From Streptomyces sp. NBC_00490 (GTDB taxonomy: Bacteria > Actinomycetota > Actinomycetes > Streptomycetales > Streptomycetaceae), in the NCBI RefSeq assembly GCF_036013645.1, contig NZ_CP107869.1, forward strand, positions 4,216,001 to 4,280,000: 64,000 nucleotides of DNA, written 5' to 3'. Numbering within the stretch: position 1 is the first letter of the stretch; each line of letters opens with the position of its first letter. A program made the translations under genes and the position numbers. The notes beneath the pieces were generated by a model. It worked only from the letters and a program-made list of their open reading frames with translations. It was not told the origin of the DNA and ran no database searches. Positions 8,568 to 17,701 of this stretch are shown one piece after another.

Positions 8568-10040
8568 TCAGTTGTAGGCCGCGAACGCCTTCGAGAACGC
8601 GTGCTGGTCCTGGAGGATCGAGCTGCAGGTGGCGTCGGCGTAGTTCTTTGCGCCGCCCGCGCACTGCTTGTCGCGGGTGGCCGACCACATGGACAGCCAG
8701 CCGATCCCCTTGGACTTGGCGAAGTTCACCAGCTGGGTGGCGTCGTCGACCGTGAAGATCTCGGTGGTGACGTCGTTGACGCCGATCATCGGGGTGACGG
8801 CCACGGCCTTCCAGGCGGCGCTGTCGGAGAGGCCCAGCACGCTCTTGACCTGGGCCTGGGTGGCGGTGGCGGCCTGTTCGGCGTAGGTGCCCATGTCGCC
8901 GCTGTAGGCCGGGCCGTAGTCCATCGCCATGATGTTGACGGTGGTGATGTCGACGCCGTTCTTCCTGGCGTCGGCGAGCAGGTCCACGCCCGCCTGGGTC
9001 AGGCCCTCCGGCATCACCGGGAGGGTGAAGGAGACGTCCAGGTCCGGGTGGTCCTTCTGGAGTTCGGCGATGGCCTGTGCGCGGCGCGTGTTCGCCGCGG
9101 TGTCGGGCAGCGCGCCGCCCTCGACGTCGAAGTCGACCTTGGTGAGGTCGTAGGCGGCCACGGCCTTCTCGTACGCCGTCGCCAGCGCGGCCGCCGACGA
9201 GCAGGTCGTCGCCAGCTCCGAGCCCGCCGCGCCGCCGAACGACACCCGGACGTCGCCGCCCTTGGCCCGCAGCGCGCCGATCTGGGCGGCGACGGCGTCG
9301 CTCGCGAGGTCGGTCACGCCGCCCCACTTCGGGGTGCAGCCGCCGCCGTCGGTGACGAAGGCGAGGTTGTAGTCCTTGACGCCGGTGGCCGCGGCGGCGG
9401 CGACCAGGTCGAAGGCCGGGTAGAGGGAGGTGTCGACGTAGGGGGCGAAGCCGGCGCTCGTCGTGGTGCCGGTGCCACTGCTGGTCGAGGGGGACGCGGT
9501 GGCCGTGGGGGTGCTGGTCGGCGTGGGGGTGCTGGTCGCCGTCGGCGTCGGGGTGGCCGTGGGGGACGGGGTCGCCGTCCCGGTCGGGCGGCCGGTGGGC
9601 TCCGGCGTGGCACCGCCGTCGGCGGAGCACGCGGCGTCGTCGATGCGACAACCGGCCGGGTCGCCGGTGCCGTTGACGACGAAGCCGACGGTGACGGACT
9701 TGCCGGGGGCCAGGCCATCGGTGTCCCACTTGGCCGGCCGCACGGTGACGTGCTGTCCGCTGACGCCGGACTCGGCGTTCCAGAGGGAGCTCAGCCGGGA
9801 CCCGGTCGGCAGGTCGAACTCCAGCGTCCAGTCCTTCTCGGTCTCCCCGCTGTTGTTCGTCACGACGTACTGCGCGGTGTAGCCGGTCGACCAGTCACTG
9901 GTCCTGGTGTACGCGGCGCCGACCCCGGCCGCCTGAGCCGTACCGGTGAGCAGGATCGCGCCGCCGCCCACCACGGCCGCGGCGACGGCCCCGGCGATCA
10001 CCTTGTTTCTGCCGCTCACCTTGCGCCGGTGCGTGCTCAT
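8568..10040 (-). CDS. Secreted chitinase, CBM2-linker-GH18
   Basis: A 490-residue secreted enzyme. Residues 1-36 form a signal peptide (AAAVVGGGAILLTG, cleavage after AQA). A family 2 carbohydrate-binding module follows (about 38-140, with SDWSTGYTAQYVVTNNSGE), then a Pro/Thr-rich linker built from PTPTAT-type repeats, then a GH18 catalytic domain (about 195-490) with the catalytic DxDxE as VDFDVEGG. Proteins of this layout degrade chitin outside the cell. ATG 10040 starts the signal peptide. A DasR-like site lies about 135 nt upstream at 10174-10185, consistent with control by N-acetylglucosamine. The linker repeats are direct tandem DNA repeats near 9480-9600. Confidence 0.92.
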   Translation of the reverse strand: MSTHRRKVSGRNKVIAGAVAAAVVGGGAILLTGTAQAAGVGAAYTRTSDWSTGYTAQYVVTNNSGETEKDWTLEFDLPTGSRLSSLWNAESGVSGQHVTVRPAKWDTDGLAPGKSVTVGFVVNGTGDPAGCRIDDAACSADGGATPEPTGRPTGTATPSPTATPTPTATSTPTPTSTPTATASPSTSSGTGTTTSAGFAPYVDTSLYPAFDLVAAAAATGVKDYNLAFVTDGGGCTPKWGGVTDLASDAVAAQIGALRAKGGDVRVSFGGAAGSELATTCSSAAALATAYEKAVAAYDLTKVDFDVEGGALPDTAANTRRAQAIAELQKDHPDLDVSFTLPVMPEGLTQAGVDLLADARKNGVDITTVNIMAMDYGPAYSGDMGTYAEQAATATQAQVKSVLGLSDSAAWKAVAVTPMIGVNDVTTEIFTVDDATQLVNFAKSKGIGWLSMWSATRDKQCAGGAKNYADATCSSILQDQHAFSKAFAAYN

Positions 10041-10147
10041 GACGTGCCTGCCTTCGTGGTTCGGGGGTGGGGTGCGGCAGCACGCTAGCGAGCTCGAATC
10101 GGGCAAAAGGCCTGTTCGGGACGGGGGTTCGGGATCTTAGGGTGCGC

Positions 10148-11554
10148 TTAAGGAAGGGATCGGGACCGGTTAAAGGTCGAGACCAATCTGCCGCGCCGGC
10201 GGCGTCGTACGCCCCCTCGGTGTCCCCGGCCGGGTGTGCGCTCGCGCCCGGCCGGCTGGATCCAGATCCGCACCTCGGTGCCGCCCAGCACCGACGCCCC
10301 GATCCGCACGTCCCCGCCGGTCTCCTCCGCGAGCCGGCGCACGATGTCCAGGCCGAGCCCGGTCGACCCGGCGCTCCCGGACCCCCGCCCACGGGCCATC
10401 GCCGCCTCGGGGTCGCGGATGCCGGGCCCCGCGTCCGAGACCAGCACGATGACCGCGTCCTCGCCGTTGTGCACGTCGACCGCGAAGGCGGTGCCCTCGG
10501 GGGTGTGCCGGAAGACATTGCCGAGCAGGGCGTCCAGCGCCGCCGCGAGGTCGGCGCGGGCCACGGGTATGCGCACCGGCCGCTCCACACCGGCCACCCG
10601 CACCTTGCGCCCCTCGTCCTCGGCGAGCGCCGACCAGAACGCCATCCGCTCCCGGACCACCTCGGCGGCATCGCATCCGGCGCCGGGCCCGGCGGCCGCG
10701 GTCTGCGGCTTGGCCTCCCTCGCCGTCCGGATGATCGTGTCGACCTCGCGCTCCAGCTGGGCCACCGCGGCCCGGGTCTGCTCGGCGGCGGGCCCGTCGC
10801 CGAGCGAGGCCGTGTTGAGGCGCAGCACGGTCAGGGGTGTCCGCAGACGATGGGACAGGTCGGCCGCCAGCTCCCGTTCGTTCGCGAGGAGTTGGACGAC
10901 CTGGTCGGCCATGGAGTTGAACGCCGCCGCCGCGAGCCGCAGTTCGGTCGGCCCCTCCTCGGGCACCCGGCAGCCCAGCTTCCCCTCCCCCAGTTCGTGC
11001 GCGCCCTCGACGAGCCGCTGGGCGGGCTGCACCATCCGGACGCCCAGCCGGTCCGCGACCGCGACCGAGCCGACGATCAGGGCGAGGCCGACGCCGGCGA
11101 GCACCGCCCATGCCGTGGCGACGCCGTGGCCGACCTCGGACTGCGGGACGTAGACCTCGACGACCGCGATCTCACCGGAGCTGAGCGCGACGGGCTGGAG
11201 CAGCGTGGAGCCGCCGTCCACCTCGCTGGTGGAGGCGCGGCCCAGCTTCCGTACGGTCGCGATGTCCCTGTCGGCGGCGCGCTGCCGCCCGATGTCGACG
11301 GCCCGGGCGCCGGCAGCCGCCGGGATGTGCACGGCCATCTCGGCCTCCGAGCCGGCGGAGGCGACGACCCGCTCCAGCTGGTCCCGGTCGGTGGTGATGG
11401 ACAGGGCGGGCGCGACGGCCGCGGCCTCGCGCTCGGCGTTGGAGAAGGCGCGATCCCGGGCCATCTCCTTGATGACCAGGCCGAGGGGGACGGCGAAGGC
11501 GACCACGACCATGGTGGTGACGGCGAGGCAGACCTTGACGAGTGCCCATCTCAC
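10148..11554 (-). CDS. Two-component sensor histidine kinase
   Basis: A 468-residue membrane kinase. One membrane segment lies at residues 7-28 (VCLAVTTMVVVAFAVPLGLV) and one near 180-200 (WAVLAGVGLALIVGSVAVA), with an extracytoplasmic sensor between them. HAMP follows, then HisKA with phospho-acceptor H in DLSHRLRTPLTVLRL, then HATPase (GNVFRHTPEGTA, SDAGPGI, and the G2 box STGLGLDIVRRLA). The GTG at 11554 is chosen because it overlaps the regulator stop by 4 nt (GTGA); the longer frame upstream is only the regulator read out of frame. The signal sensed is not evident. Its 3' end overlaps the dre of the chitinase. Confidence 0.9.
   Translation of the reverse strand: MRWALVKVCLAVTTMVVVAFAVPLGLVIKEMARDRAFSNAEREAAAVAPALSITTDRDQLERVVASAGSEAEMAVHIPAAAGARAVDIGRQRAADRDIATVRKLGRASTSEVDGGSTLLQPVALSSGEIAVVEVYVPQSEVGHGVATAWAVLAGVGLALIVGSVAVADRLGVRMVQPAQRLVEGAHELGEGKLGCRVPEEGPTELRLAAAAFNSMADQVVQLLANERELAADLSHRLRTPLTVLRLNTASLGDGPAAEQTRAAVAQLEREVDTIIRTAREAKPQTAAAGPGAGCDAAEVVRERMAFWSALAEDEGRKVRVAGVERPVRIPVARADLAAALDALLGNVFRHTPEGTAFAVDVHNGEDAVIVLVSDAGPGIRDPEAAMARGRGSGSAGSTGLGLDIVRRLAEETGGDVRIGASVLGGTEVRIWIQPAGRERTPGRGHRGGVRRRRRGRLVSTFNRSRSLP
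10174..10185. promoter_or_regulatory. DasR responsive element (dre-like) of the chitinase gene
   Basis: On the chitinase strand this reads TGGTCTCGACCT, in the extended context GATTGGTCTCGACCTTT. It matches the dre consensus ATTGGTCTAGACCACT at most core positions. It sits inside the last codons of the neighbouring kinase gene, about 135 nt upstream of the chitinase start. DasR represses chitinolytic genes and is released by glucosamine-6-phosphate. Confidence 0.75.
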
Positions 11555-12240
11555 AGCGGCGGCTCCAGCTTCACGCCGACGCCCCGCAGGGTGTGCAGAT
11601 ACCGGGGTCGCGCGGCGGTCTCGCCCAGCTTGCGGCGCAGCCAGGACAGATGGACGTCGATGGTCTGGTCGTCGCCGTAGGACTGCTGCCACACCTCGGC
11701 GAGGAGTTCCTTGCGGGGGACGACGACGCCGGGGCGGCCGGCGAGGAAGGCGAGCAGGTCGAACTCACGGCGGGTGAGGTCGAGGCGGTCACCGTCCAGT
11801 TCGGCCTGGCGGCGCAGCGGGTCGACGACGAGGCCGCCGACCCGGAGCACGGACTCCGGCTGCGCCTCGCCGACGACGGCCCGGGAGCGTCGCAGGACGG
11901 CGGCCATCCGCGCGGACAGGTGCTCGACGGAGAACGGCTTGGTCAGGTAGTCGTCCGCGCCCGCGTTCAGCAGCCGGACGATCTCCGCCTCGTCGTCCCT
12001 GGCGGTGGCGATGATCACAGGGACGTCGGTGATGCCGCGCAGCATCTTCAGCGCCTCGGAGCCGTCCAGGTCGGGCAGACCGAGGTCGAGGATGACCACG
12101 TCGAAACGGATGTGGGCGACCTCGCGCAGCGCCTCCAGCGCCGTACCGACACTGCGCACCGTGTGGGCGGCGTCGGTGAGATGGCGGATCAGCGCCGAGC
12201 GTACGAACTGGTCGTCCTCGACCACGAGCACACTTGCCAT
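11551..12240 (-). CDS. OmpR/PhoB-type response regulator
   Basis: A 229-residue regulator. The receiver domain (1-120) carries the acidic pair in VVEDDQ, phospho-acceptor Asp in VVILDLGLPDLDG (near residue 52), and the conserved Lys in DDYLTKPF. The C-terminal winged helix (about 130-226) contains LTRREFDLLAFLAGRPG and TIDVHLSWLRRKLGE. It is translationally coupled to the kinase. The upstream region contains two DnaA boxes. Target genes are unknown; divergent transcription from the small exported protein at 12331 makes that gene a candidate. Confidence 0.92.
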   Translation of the reverse strand: MASVLVVEDDQFVRSALIRHLTDAAHTVRSVGTALEALREVAHIRFDVVILDLGLPDLDGSEALKMLRGITDVPVIIATARDDEAEIVRLLNAGADDYLTKPFSVEHLSARMAAVLRRSRAVVGEAQPESVLRVGGLVVDPLRRQAELDGDRLDLTRREFDLLAFLAGRPGVVVPRKELLAEVWQQSYGDDQTIDVHLSWLRRKLGETAARPRYLHTLRGVGVKLEPPL

Positions 12241-12282
12241 GCGCCGCACCGTACGCCATGCCGGGGAGCCCCATCCGGCGCC

Positions 12283-12308
12283 TGTGGACAACTCACACCT
12301 GTGGACAA
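12283..12308. promoter_or_regulatory. Pair of DnaA boxes in a divergent promoter
   Basis: TGTGGACAA occurs at 12283-12291 and again at 12300-12308, 17 bp apart in the same orientation. The complement, TTGTCCACA, is the preferred Streptomyces DnaA box. They lie between the response regulator (start 12240) and the gene starting at 12331. Confidence 0.7.
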
Positions 12309-12330
12309 CACGGGGGACGGGTGAGGCAGT

Positions 12331-12849
12331 ATGGCCGCGATGCGCAGAGGACTCCTACACGTACTGGCGTGGTCGCTCGCCACGGGCGCGGCGGTCACGC
12401 TGTCGTGGTGGGGCGTCCACACGGTGATGGCGGGCACCGCCTACGACCCGCCGCGCGCCCTGCCGATCACGGCCGCCGACGCGACGACCCAGGAGTCCAG
12501 GCCGCTGGCGTCGTCGACGGCGCGGTCGACACCGTCGGCGAGCCCGTCGCGCACACCGTCCCGCACCCCGGCGCCGTCCCCCTCGAAGACACCGACGACG
12601 ACCCCCAGCCCCTCCCCCTCCGCGTCGGGCCAGGTCAAGAGCTACGACACCGAGGGCGGTCGCGCGGTTTTCGACCTCGGCAAGACCTCCGCGACCCTCG
12701 TGTCGGCGACTCCGGGCGCGGGCTGGTCGATGCAGGTGTGGAAGACGGAGACGTGGATCCGGGTGGAGTTCGCCTCGGGCGCGGACCGGGTGTCGGTGTT
12801 CTGCACCTGGCACGACAGCGCGCCTCGCGTCGAGGTGGGGACGTACTGA
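12331..12849 (+). CDS. Membrane-anchored or secreted protein of unknown function
   Basis: A 172-residue protein I do not recognise by name. Residues 5-33 form an uncleaved or cleavable signal/anchor (LLHVLAWSLATGAAVTLSWW). A Ser/Thr/Pro-rich linker follows (about 55-105, repeats such as TPSRTPAPSPSKTP), then a compact C-terminal domain of about 65 residues ending in VSVFCTWHDSAPRVEVGTY. The linker suggests an extracellular domain held off the membrane. It is divergent from the two-component system. ATG 12331 has a nearby GAGG; ATG 12340 is an alternative. Confidence 0.8.
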   Translation: MAAMRRGLLHVLAWSLATGAAVTLSWWGVHTVMAGTAYDPPRALPITAADATTQESRPLASSTARSTPSASPSRTPSRTPAPSPSKTPTTTPSPSPSASGQVKSYDTEGGRAVFDLGKTSATLVSATPGAGWSMQVWKTETWIRVEFASGADRVSVFCTWHDSAPRVEVGTY

Positions 12850-12879
12850 CGTATCAGCGGGTACCTGTCGCAGGGCCCG

Positions 12880-13749
12880 CTAGCGGAAGACCGACGGCGG
12901 CGGCGCGGGTGACGCGACCGCCGCGGCGTCCGTCACCGGTACGGCCCCTCCCGTGAAGTCGGTGAGGGACTTGCCGTGTTCGAGGCGGCCGGGGTGGGGG
13001 TCGGAGGCGGCCCGGCGGGTGAGTTCGGGGACGGGGAGCGGGGCGTCGGAGGCGACCAGGACCGCGTTGCCGAAGCGTTTGCCGCGCAGGACCGTCGGGT
13101 CGGCGATCAGCGCGAGGTGCTCGAAGCGGGCGGCTGCCGTGGCGATCTGGCCGCGCAGATGGGCGAGCGGGGGGCCGTCGGCGAGGTTGGCGGCGTACAC
13201 GGCGGAGGGCTTGAGGGCCCTGCGGACCTCGTCGAGGAACTCCGTCGAGGTCAGGTGGGCCGGCGTGCGGGCCCCGCTGAACACATCCGCGATGACGAGG
13301 TCGGCCCAGCCGTCGGGCACCTTGGCGAGCCCTTCGCGGGCGTCCGTCGAGCGCACCCTGATCCGGGCGTTCGGGTCCAACGGCAGCTCTCGGCGGACCA
13401 GTTGGACGAGGGCCGCGTCGCGCTCCACGACCTGCTGGGTGGAGCGGGGGCGGGTGGCGGCGACGTACCGGGCGAGGGTGAACGCCCCTCCGCCGAGGTG
13501 CACGGCGTGGACGGGCTTACCGGGCGGCGCGACCAGGTCGATGACATGCCCGAGGCGGCGCTGGTACTCGAAGGAGAGGTACGCCGGGTCGTCCAGGTCG
13601 AGGTGTGACTGCGGTGCCCCGTCGATCAGCAGCGTCCAGGCACGCGCGCGCTCCCGGTCGGGTATGAGCTCGGCGAGGCCGCCGTCGACGGCTTCTACGA
13701 CAGCTTCGGCGACCGCCTGGCCGCGCCGGCCGCTCCTGGACTTTCCCAT
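12880..13749 (-). CDS. Spermidine synthase-like SAM-fold protein
   Basis: A 289-residue Rossmann-fold protein of the spermidine synthase superfamily. The glycine-rich nucleotide motif is VHAVHLGGGAFTLARYVAA (near 80-98), followed by VVERDAALVQLVRREL and the motif VIADVFSG at about 155, where polyamine synthases have the catalytic YD..D region. Such short, stand-alone forms in actinomycetes often lack a known polyamine role, so a methyltransferase or aminopropyltransferase activity remains open. The next gene upstream is co-directional after 36 nt. Confidence 0.8.
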   Translation of the reverse strand: MGKSRSGRRGQAVAEAVVEAVDGGLAELIPDRERARAWTLLIDGAPQSHLDLDDPAYLSFEYQRRLGHVIDLVAPPGKPVHAVHLGGGAFTLARYVAATRPRSTQQVVERDAALVQLVRRELPLDPNARIRVRSTDAREGLAKVPDGWADLVIADVFSGARTPAHLTSTEFLDEVRRALKPSAVYAANLADGPPLAHLRGQIATAAARFEHLALIADPTVLRGKRFGNAVLVASDAPLPVPELTRRAASDPHPGRLEHGKSLTDFTGGAVPVTDAAAVASPAPPPSVFR

Positions 13750-13785
13750 GGGGGCATTGTCGCAAGCGGCGGGCGGTCGTGCCGC

Positions 13786-14214
13786 TCAGCGGCAGTTGTC
13801 CGCCGCCTCGATCAACCGCGCCGCCTCCCCCAGCGCCGCCCGCAGCACCGCCGGGTCCGTCGCCAGGTCGGCCTCGCCCGGTGGCAGCAGCCAGTCCGAG
13901 CCCTCCACCGGAGGCTCGGGGTTCAGCCGCAGTCCCCGCCCGTCGGTCTCCGTACAGGTGCTGCCCGGGACGTCCCACGCGGCGGCCGTGCCCGGCGGGA
14001 CCACGAAGCCGAGGGTGTCGCCGCCGTCGTCGTGGAGGACCGGCCCCACCGCGTCCCCCGCCCCGCGCCGCAGGATGTCGACGGCCTCCAGGCCCTGCCG
14101 GGTCGGCACTGTGACGAGGTCGCACCCGGCCTCCGGGGCCGGCGGTTCGCCGCCCCGCGTCAGCGGCGCACACACGTCGATGCTCTGCCTGGTCTCCATC
14201 CCGGCCTCCACCAC
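13786..14214 (-). CDS. Conserved hypothetical protein
   Basis: A 142-residue protein without a recognisable domain. It carries VPPGTAAAWDVPGSTCTET in the middle and a C-terminal helix VLRAALGEAARLIEAADNC. I prefer GTG 14214 because it follows GGAGGGG by a good distance. It lies 36 nt upstream of the spermidine-synthase-like gene and may be co-transcribed with it. No membrane segment or signal peptide is seen, so it is probably cytoplasmic. Confidence 0.7.
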   Translation of the reverse strand: MVEAGMETRQSIDVCAPLTRGGEPPAPEAGCDLVTVPTRQGLEAVDILRRGAGDAVGPVLHDDGGDTLGFVVPPGTAAAWDVPGSTCTETDGRGLRLNPEPPVEGSDWLLPPGEADLATDPAVLRAALGEAARLIEAADNCR

Positions 14215-14488
14215 GGAACCCCTCCTCGAAACGAGCGAGTACGGGAGTCGGGCGGCTCCCGGTCCTGTGGAGTTCAACGCCCGGGAGCGTCAACGGCTAC
14301 GGCGCAAGTCAGCCACAAAGGATGGCAGTTCATGGCAGATCTCGGATGAGATATCCGGTTTGTAGCCAAACCCTGCGTGGCGGGTCGGGCACAGCGGGTA
14401 CGTTCATGCCCGCTGGAAACAGGGTGTCACACGCATAACTCACCCCGAATCCGGCATGGTTCGACGGTTCGCACGAGAGGACCCGGCC

Positions 14489-15964
14489 ATGGCGTCGTCA
14501 ACGATGACCTCGTCCCAGTACCCCAGGCCACCGCGGCCGAACATCGCGTTCCGGGAGTTGCGCGGACAGCGCTCCCCGGCCGAGTTCGCCGCGGCGGTGC
14601 GCCGGGCCGCCCGCGAGATCGGCGAGCGGGTCAGCTGTGACGCGCGCTATGTGGGCCGGGTCGAGGCGGGTGAGATCCGCTGCCCCAACTACGCGTACGA
14701 ACGGGTGTTCCTGCACATGTTCCCCGGCCGCACGCTCACCGACCTGGGGTTCGCCCCCCGCTCGTCCGTACGCGGACGCGGGGCGCGCACCACCGAGGTC
14801 GCGCCCCCGGCATGCGTCTCGACTCCCGTGCACGCCGCGGGTGAGACACGGGGGGCGGGCGAGCCGTATGACACGCAGGACCCCTACGAGACGTACGACA
14901 ACGAGGAGAGCGACGTGCTGCGTCGCGCATTCATGACCGGCGGGGGCGCCACGGTGGCCGCCGCCTCACTGACGCCCATCGGGCTCACCGTCCCCCACCC
15001 TCGAATCGGCTCGGGCGGGGGGACCCCCGTCGCCGCGGCCGCGGGACGTCCTGTCCGCCGGGTGGGGGCGGGCGATGTGGACGCCCTGGACGAAGCGGTC
15101 CGCAGGATCCGGCTGCTGGACGACCGGCACGGCGCCGACGGGCTGTACCGGCGCGCGGCGACGCCGCTGCGCGCCGCCTACGCGCTGCTGGACGCCGGAG
15201 CCACCCGGCAGACGACCGCCGACCGCCTGCACTCGGGCGCGGGCGAGCTCGCCATCTCGGTGGGCTGGCTGGCACACGACTCGGGGCGGTACGACGACGC
15301 GCGTTCGCACTACGCGGAGGCGCTCGCGACCGCCCGGATGACCGGCGACGCCGCCCTGGAGTCGCACGCCTTCTGCAACATGGCGTTCCTCGCCCGTGAC
15401 GCGGGGCGCCCGCGGGAGGCGTTGCGCGCCGCGCAGGCCGCGCAGCGCGTCGGGCGTCCGCTGGGCTCCGCGCGGCTGATGTCGCTGCTCGCGCTGCGCG
15501 AGGCGGGCGGCTGGGCGGGGCTCGCCGACCGCACCGGCTGCGAACAGGCGCTGGCCCGCGCCCAGGCCCTCTTCGACCGCGGCCCCTCGGACGCCGACCC
15601 CGAGTGGATGAGCTTCTACGGCGAGGCCGAACTGGAGGGCCTGGAGGCGCAGTGCTGGTCGACGCTGGGCGACTGGCCGCGGGCGGCCCGCCACGCGCAC
15701 CGCGCGGCCGAGCTGCAGGACCCCCACTTCAGCCGGAACATCGCCCTGTACACGGCCGAACTGGCGGACGACCTGGCCCGTGGCGGCCGGCCCGACGAGG
15801 CCTCGGCGGCGGGGATGCGCGTCCTGGACCTGCTGGGCCAGGTGCAGTCGTCACGGATCCAGTCGATGCTGGCGGGGACGGCGCGGGTGCTGCTGCCGCA
15901 CCGCAGGGCGTCGGGGGTCTCCACCTTCCTGGAGCGGCACGCGAGCGTGCCGAGATCGGCCTAG
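14489..15964 (+). CDS. NsdA-like regulator with HTH and TPR repeats
   Basis: A 491-residue protein resembling the Streptomyces developmental repressor NsdA and its paralogues. The N-terminus (about 18-85) is an XRE-like helix-turn-helix region ([38 protein letters not shown]). A linker follows with [17 protein letters not shown] near residue 150, which looks like a twin-arginine/hydrophobic stretch but is internal. The C-terminal half has TPR-type helical repeats ([19 protein letters not shown]). ATG 14489 is preceded by GAGAGGA. Its stop overlaps the convergent phosphatase stop within one CTAG. The precise target is unknown. Confidence 0.78.
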   Translation: MASSTMTSSQYPRPPRPNIAFRELRGQRSPAEFAAAVRRAAREIGERVSCDARYVGRVEAGEIRCPNYAYERVFLHMFPGRTLTDLGFAPRSSVRGRGARTTEVAPPACVSTPVHAAGETRGAGEPYDTQDPYETYDNEESDVLRRAFMTGGGATVAAASLTPIGLTVPHPRIGSGGGTPVAAAAGRPVRRVGAGDVDALDEAVRRIRLLDDRHGADGLYRRAATPLRAAYALLDAGATRQTTADRLHSGAGELAISVGWLAHDSGRYDDARSHYAEALATARMTGDAALESHAFCNMAFLARDAGRPREALRAAQAAQRVGRPLGSARLMSLLALREAGGWAGLADRTGCEQALARAQALFDRGPSDADPEWMSFYGEAELEGLEAQCWSTLGDWPRAARHAHRAAELQDPHFSRNIALYTAELADDLARGGRPDEASAAGMRVLDLLGQVQSSRIQSMLAGTARVLLPHRRASGVSTFLERHASVPRSA

Positions 15965-16557
15965 CCCGCCAGATGCCCCAGGTCGTTCCAGCTCTCGATC
16001 GCCGGCTCGCCGTAGGCCCAGCCCAGGACCGACAGCGACGTCGGGTTCAGCCGGATCCGCGCGGCGAAGTCGAGCGGCAGCCCCAGCCAGCGTGCGCCTA
16101 TGGACCGCAGGATGTGCCCGTGCGCGAAGACCAGGACGTCCCGGTCCGCCTCGCGGGCCCAGGCGACCACCTCGTCCGCGCGGGCCGTCACCTCGGCGAG
16201 CGTCTCGCCCCCGGGCACCCCGTCGCGCCAGATGAGCCAGCCGGGGCGGACGGCGTGGATGTCGGCCGGGGTCATGCCCTCGTACGCGCCGTAGTCCCAC
16301 TCGAGGAGCGTGTCCCACTCGCTCGCGCGCTCCTTGAACCCGGCGATCTCGCACGTCTCACGCGCGCGTGCCAGCGGACTGGTGCGCACCTCGACCCCGG
16401 GCAGACCGTCGAGCGGCGCCCGGTGCAGCCGCTCACCGAGTAGTTTGGCGCCCCTGCGCCCCTCCTCCAGGAGCGGCACATCGGTCCTGCCGGTATGTTT
16501 CCCGACCAGCGACCATTCGGTCTGTCCGTGCCGGGCCAGCAGGATGCGCGGTGCCAT
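15961..16557 (-). CDS. Histidine phosphatase family protein (phosphoglycerate mutase-like)
   Basis: A 198-residue branch-1 histidine phosphatase. The RHG motif is [11 protein letters not shown] at residue 8, Arg in [12 protein letters not shown] near 58, Glu in [11 protein letters not shown], and the second catalytic His in [13 protein letters not shown] near 145. Length matches small acid phosphatases rather than full glycolytic mutases (about 250). The substrate is not evident. Confidence 0.9.
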   Translation of the reverse strand: MAPRILLARHGQTEWSLVGKHTGRTDVPLLEEGRRGAKLLGERLHRAPLDGLPGVEVRTSPLARARETCEIAGFKERASEWDTLLEWDYGAYEGMTPADIHAVRPGWLIWRDGVPGGETLAEVTARADEVVAWAREADRDVLVFAHGHILRSIGARWLGLPLDFAARIRLNPTSLSVLGWAYGEPAIESWNDLGHLAG

Positions 16558-16747
16558 GAGCGGAGGGACCTTTCAAGGAAAATGCGGGCGGGCCGCACCC
16601 ATCATCCCGCACGCTGTGCGGGGGCAACCCGGCGGGCGATCTCAGCGTCCTAGAGGGCCGGGGGCCCTCAACAGGGACAAACACATACACCGTAAAGTGG
16701 TAAGACCGGGCAACCGGACGCCGCAACAAGAAGGGGGAGGCGATCGG

Positions 16748-17701
16748 ATGCCGCACGCCGAGACACCAGGCACCGAGGCTGCCTCGCAAACCCGTCTGCG
16801 CTGGTGGACGGAGCTGCCGCTGATCCTCCTGGTGTACGCCTGCTACTCGGCGGGCCGGCTCCTCGCGCGGGGCGACGTCACGCACGCCGTCGACCACGGT
16901 CTGGCGATCCTGAAGGTGGAGAAGTTCCTCCACATCAACGCGGAGCACCCCCTCAACCGCCTGTTCACCAACGAGACCTGGATCGGCGTACCGGCCGACT
17001 TCTGGTACGCGTCGCTGCACTACCTGGTCACCCCCGTGATCCTCATCTGGCTGTTCCGCTCCCGCACGGTGCAGTACCGCGCGGCCCGCACCTGGCTGAT
17101 GACCTCGACGTTCATCGGCCTGATCGGCTTCACCCTGCTGCCGACCTGCCCGCCCCGGCTGCTGTCGGAGAGCTACGGCTTCGTCGACACGATGGCCCAG
17201 TACAGCTCGTACGGCTGGTGGGGCGGCGAGGCGAGCGCGCCCCGGGGCATGGGCGGCATGACGAACCAGTACGCGGCCATGCCGAGCCTGCATGTGGGCT
17301 GGGCCCTGTGGTGCGGAGTCATGCTGTGGCGCTACGGCGGCACGCGTACGACGAAGGCTCTGGGTGTCGCCTACCCGCTGATCACCACGATCGTGGTGAT
17401 GGGCACCGCCAACCACTACTTCCTCGACGCCGTCGCGGGCGCCGCCGTCATGGGTGTCGGCCTGCTGCTCGCCCCGTTGGTGCTGCGCGGCGCGGACCGG
17501 TTCAAGGCGCGCGCGGCGGTGGTCCTCGCGCCTGCCGCGGCGAGCACTCCCGCCGCACAGGCCTCAATTGTCAGTGCCGGATGCCAGACTTCCGCGGGTG
17601 AGCGAATTCCACGGCAGCGCGAGACACGGTTCGCACCAGGAACCGAGCCGAGTGCCTCCCCCACGGAAGCGGGGGACGGCGCTCCGGCAACAGCTCGCTG
17701 A
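16748..17701 (+). CDS. PAP2-superfamily membrane phosphatase
   Basis: A 317-residue integral membrane protein with about six segments. The PAP2/Aur1-type motifs are NQYAAMPSLHVGWALW (SLH in the luminal loop) and NHYFLDAVAGAAVMG. The family contains inositolphosphotransferases and lipid phosphatases acting on the outer face of the membrane. ATG 16748 follows GGGGGAGG at a good distance. The last 104 nt overlap the start of the nuclease gene in another frame, and the tail after residue 250 (PAAASTPAAQASIVSAGC onward) is low in conservation-like features. Confidence 0.88.
   Translation: MPHAETPGTEAASQTRLRWWTELPLILLVYACYSAGRLLARGDVTHAVDHGLAILKVEKFLHINAEHPLNRLFTNETWIGVPADFWYASLHYLVTPVILIWLFRSRTVQYRAARTWLMTSTFIGLIGFTLLPTCPPRLLSESYGFVDTMAQYSSYGWWGGEASAPRGMGGMTNQYAAMPSLHVGWALWCGVMLWRYGGTRTTKALGVAYPLITTIVVMGTANHYFLDAVAGAAVMGVGLLLAPLVLRGADRFKARAAVVLAPAAASTPAAQASIVSAGCQTSAGERIPRQRETRFAPGTEPSASPTEAGDGAPATAR

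Noticed and set aside
14930..14990. Tat signal peptide in the NsdA-like regulator
   Set aside because: The [17 protein letters not shown] stretch is about 150 residues into the protein, after an HTH, so it is not an N-terminal export signal.
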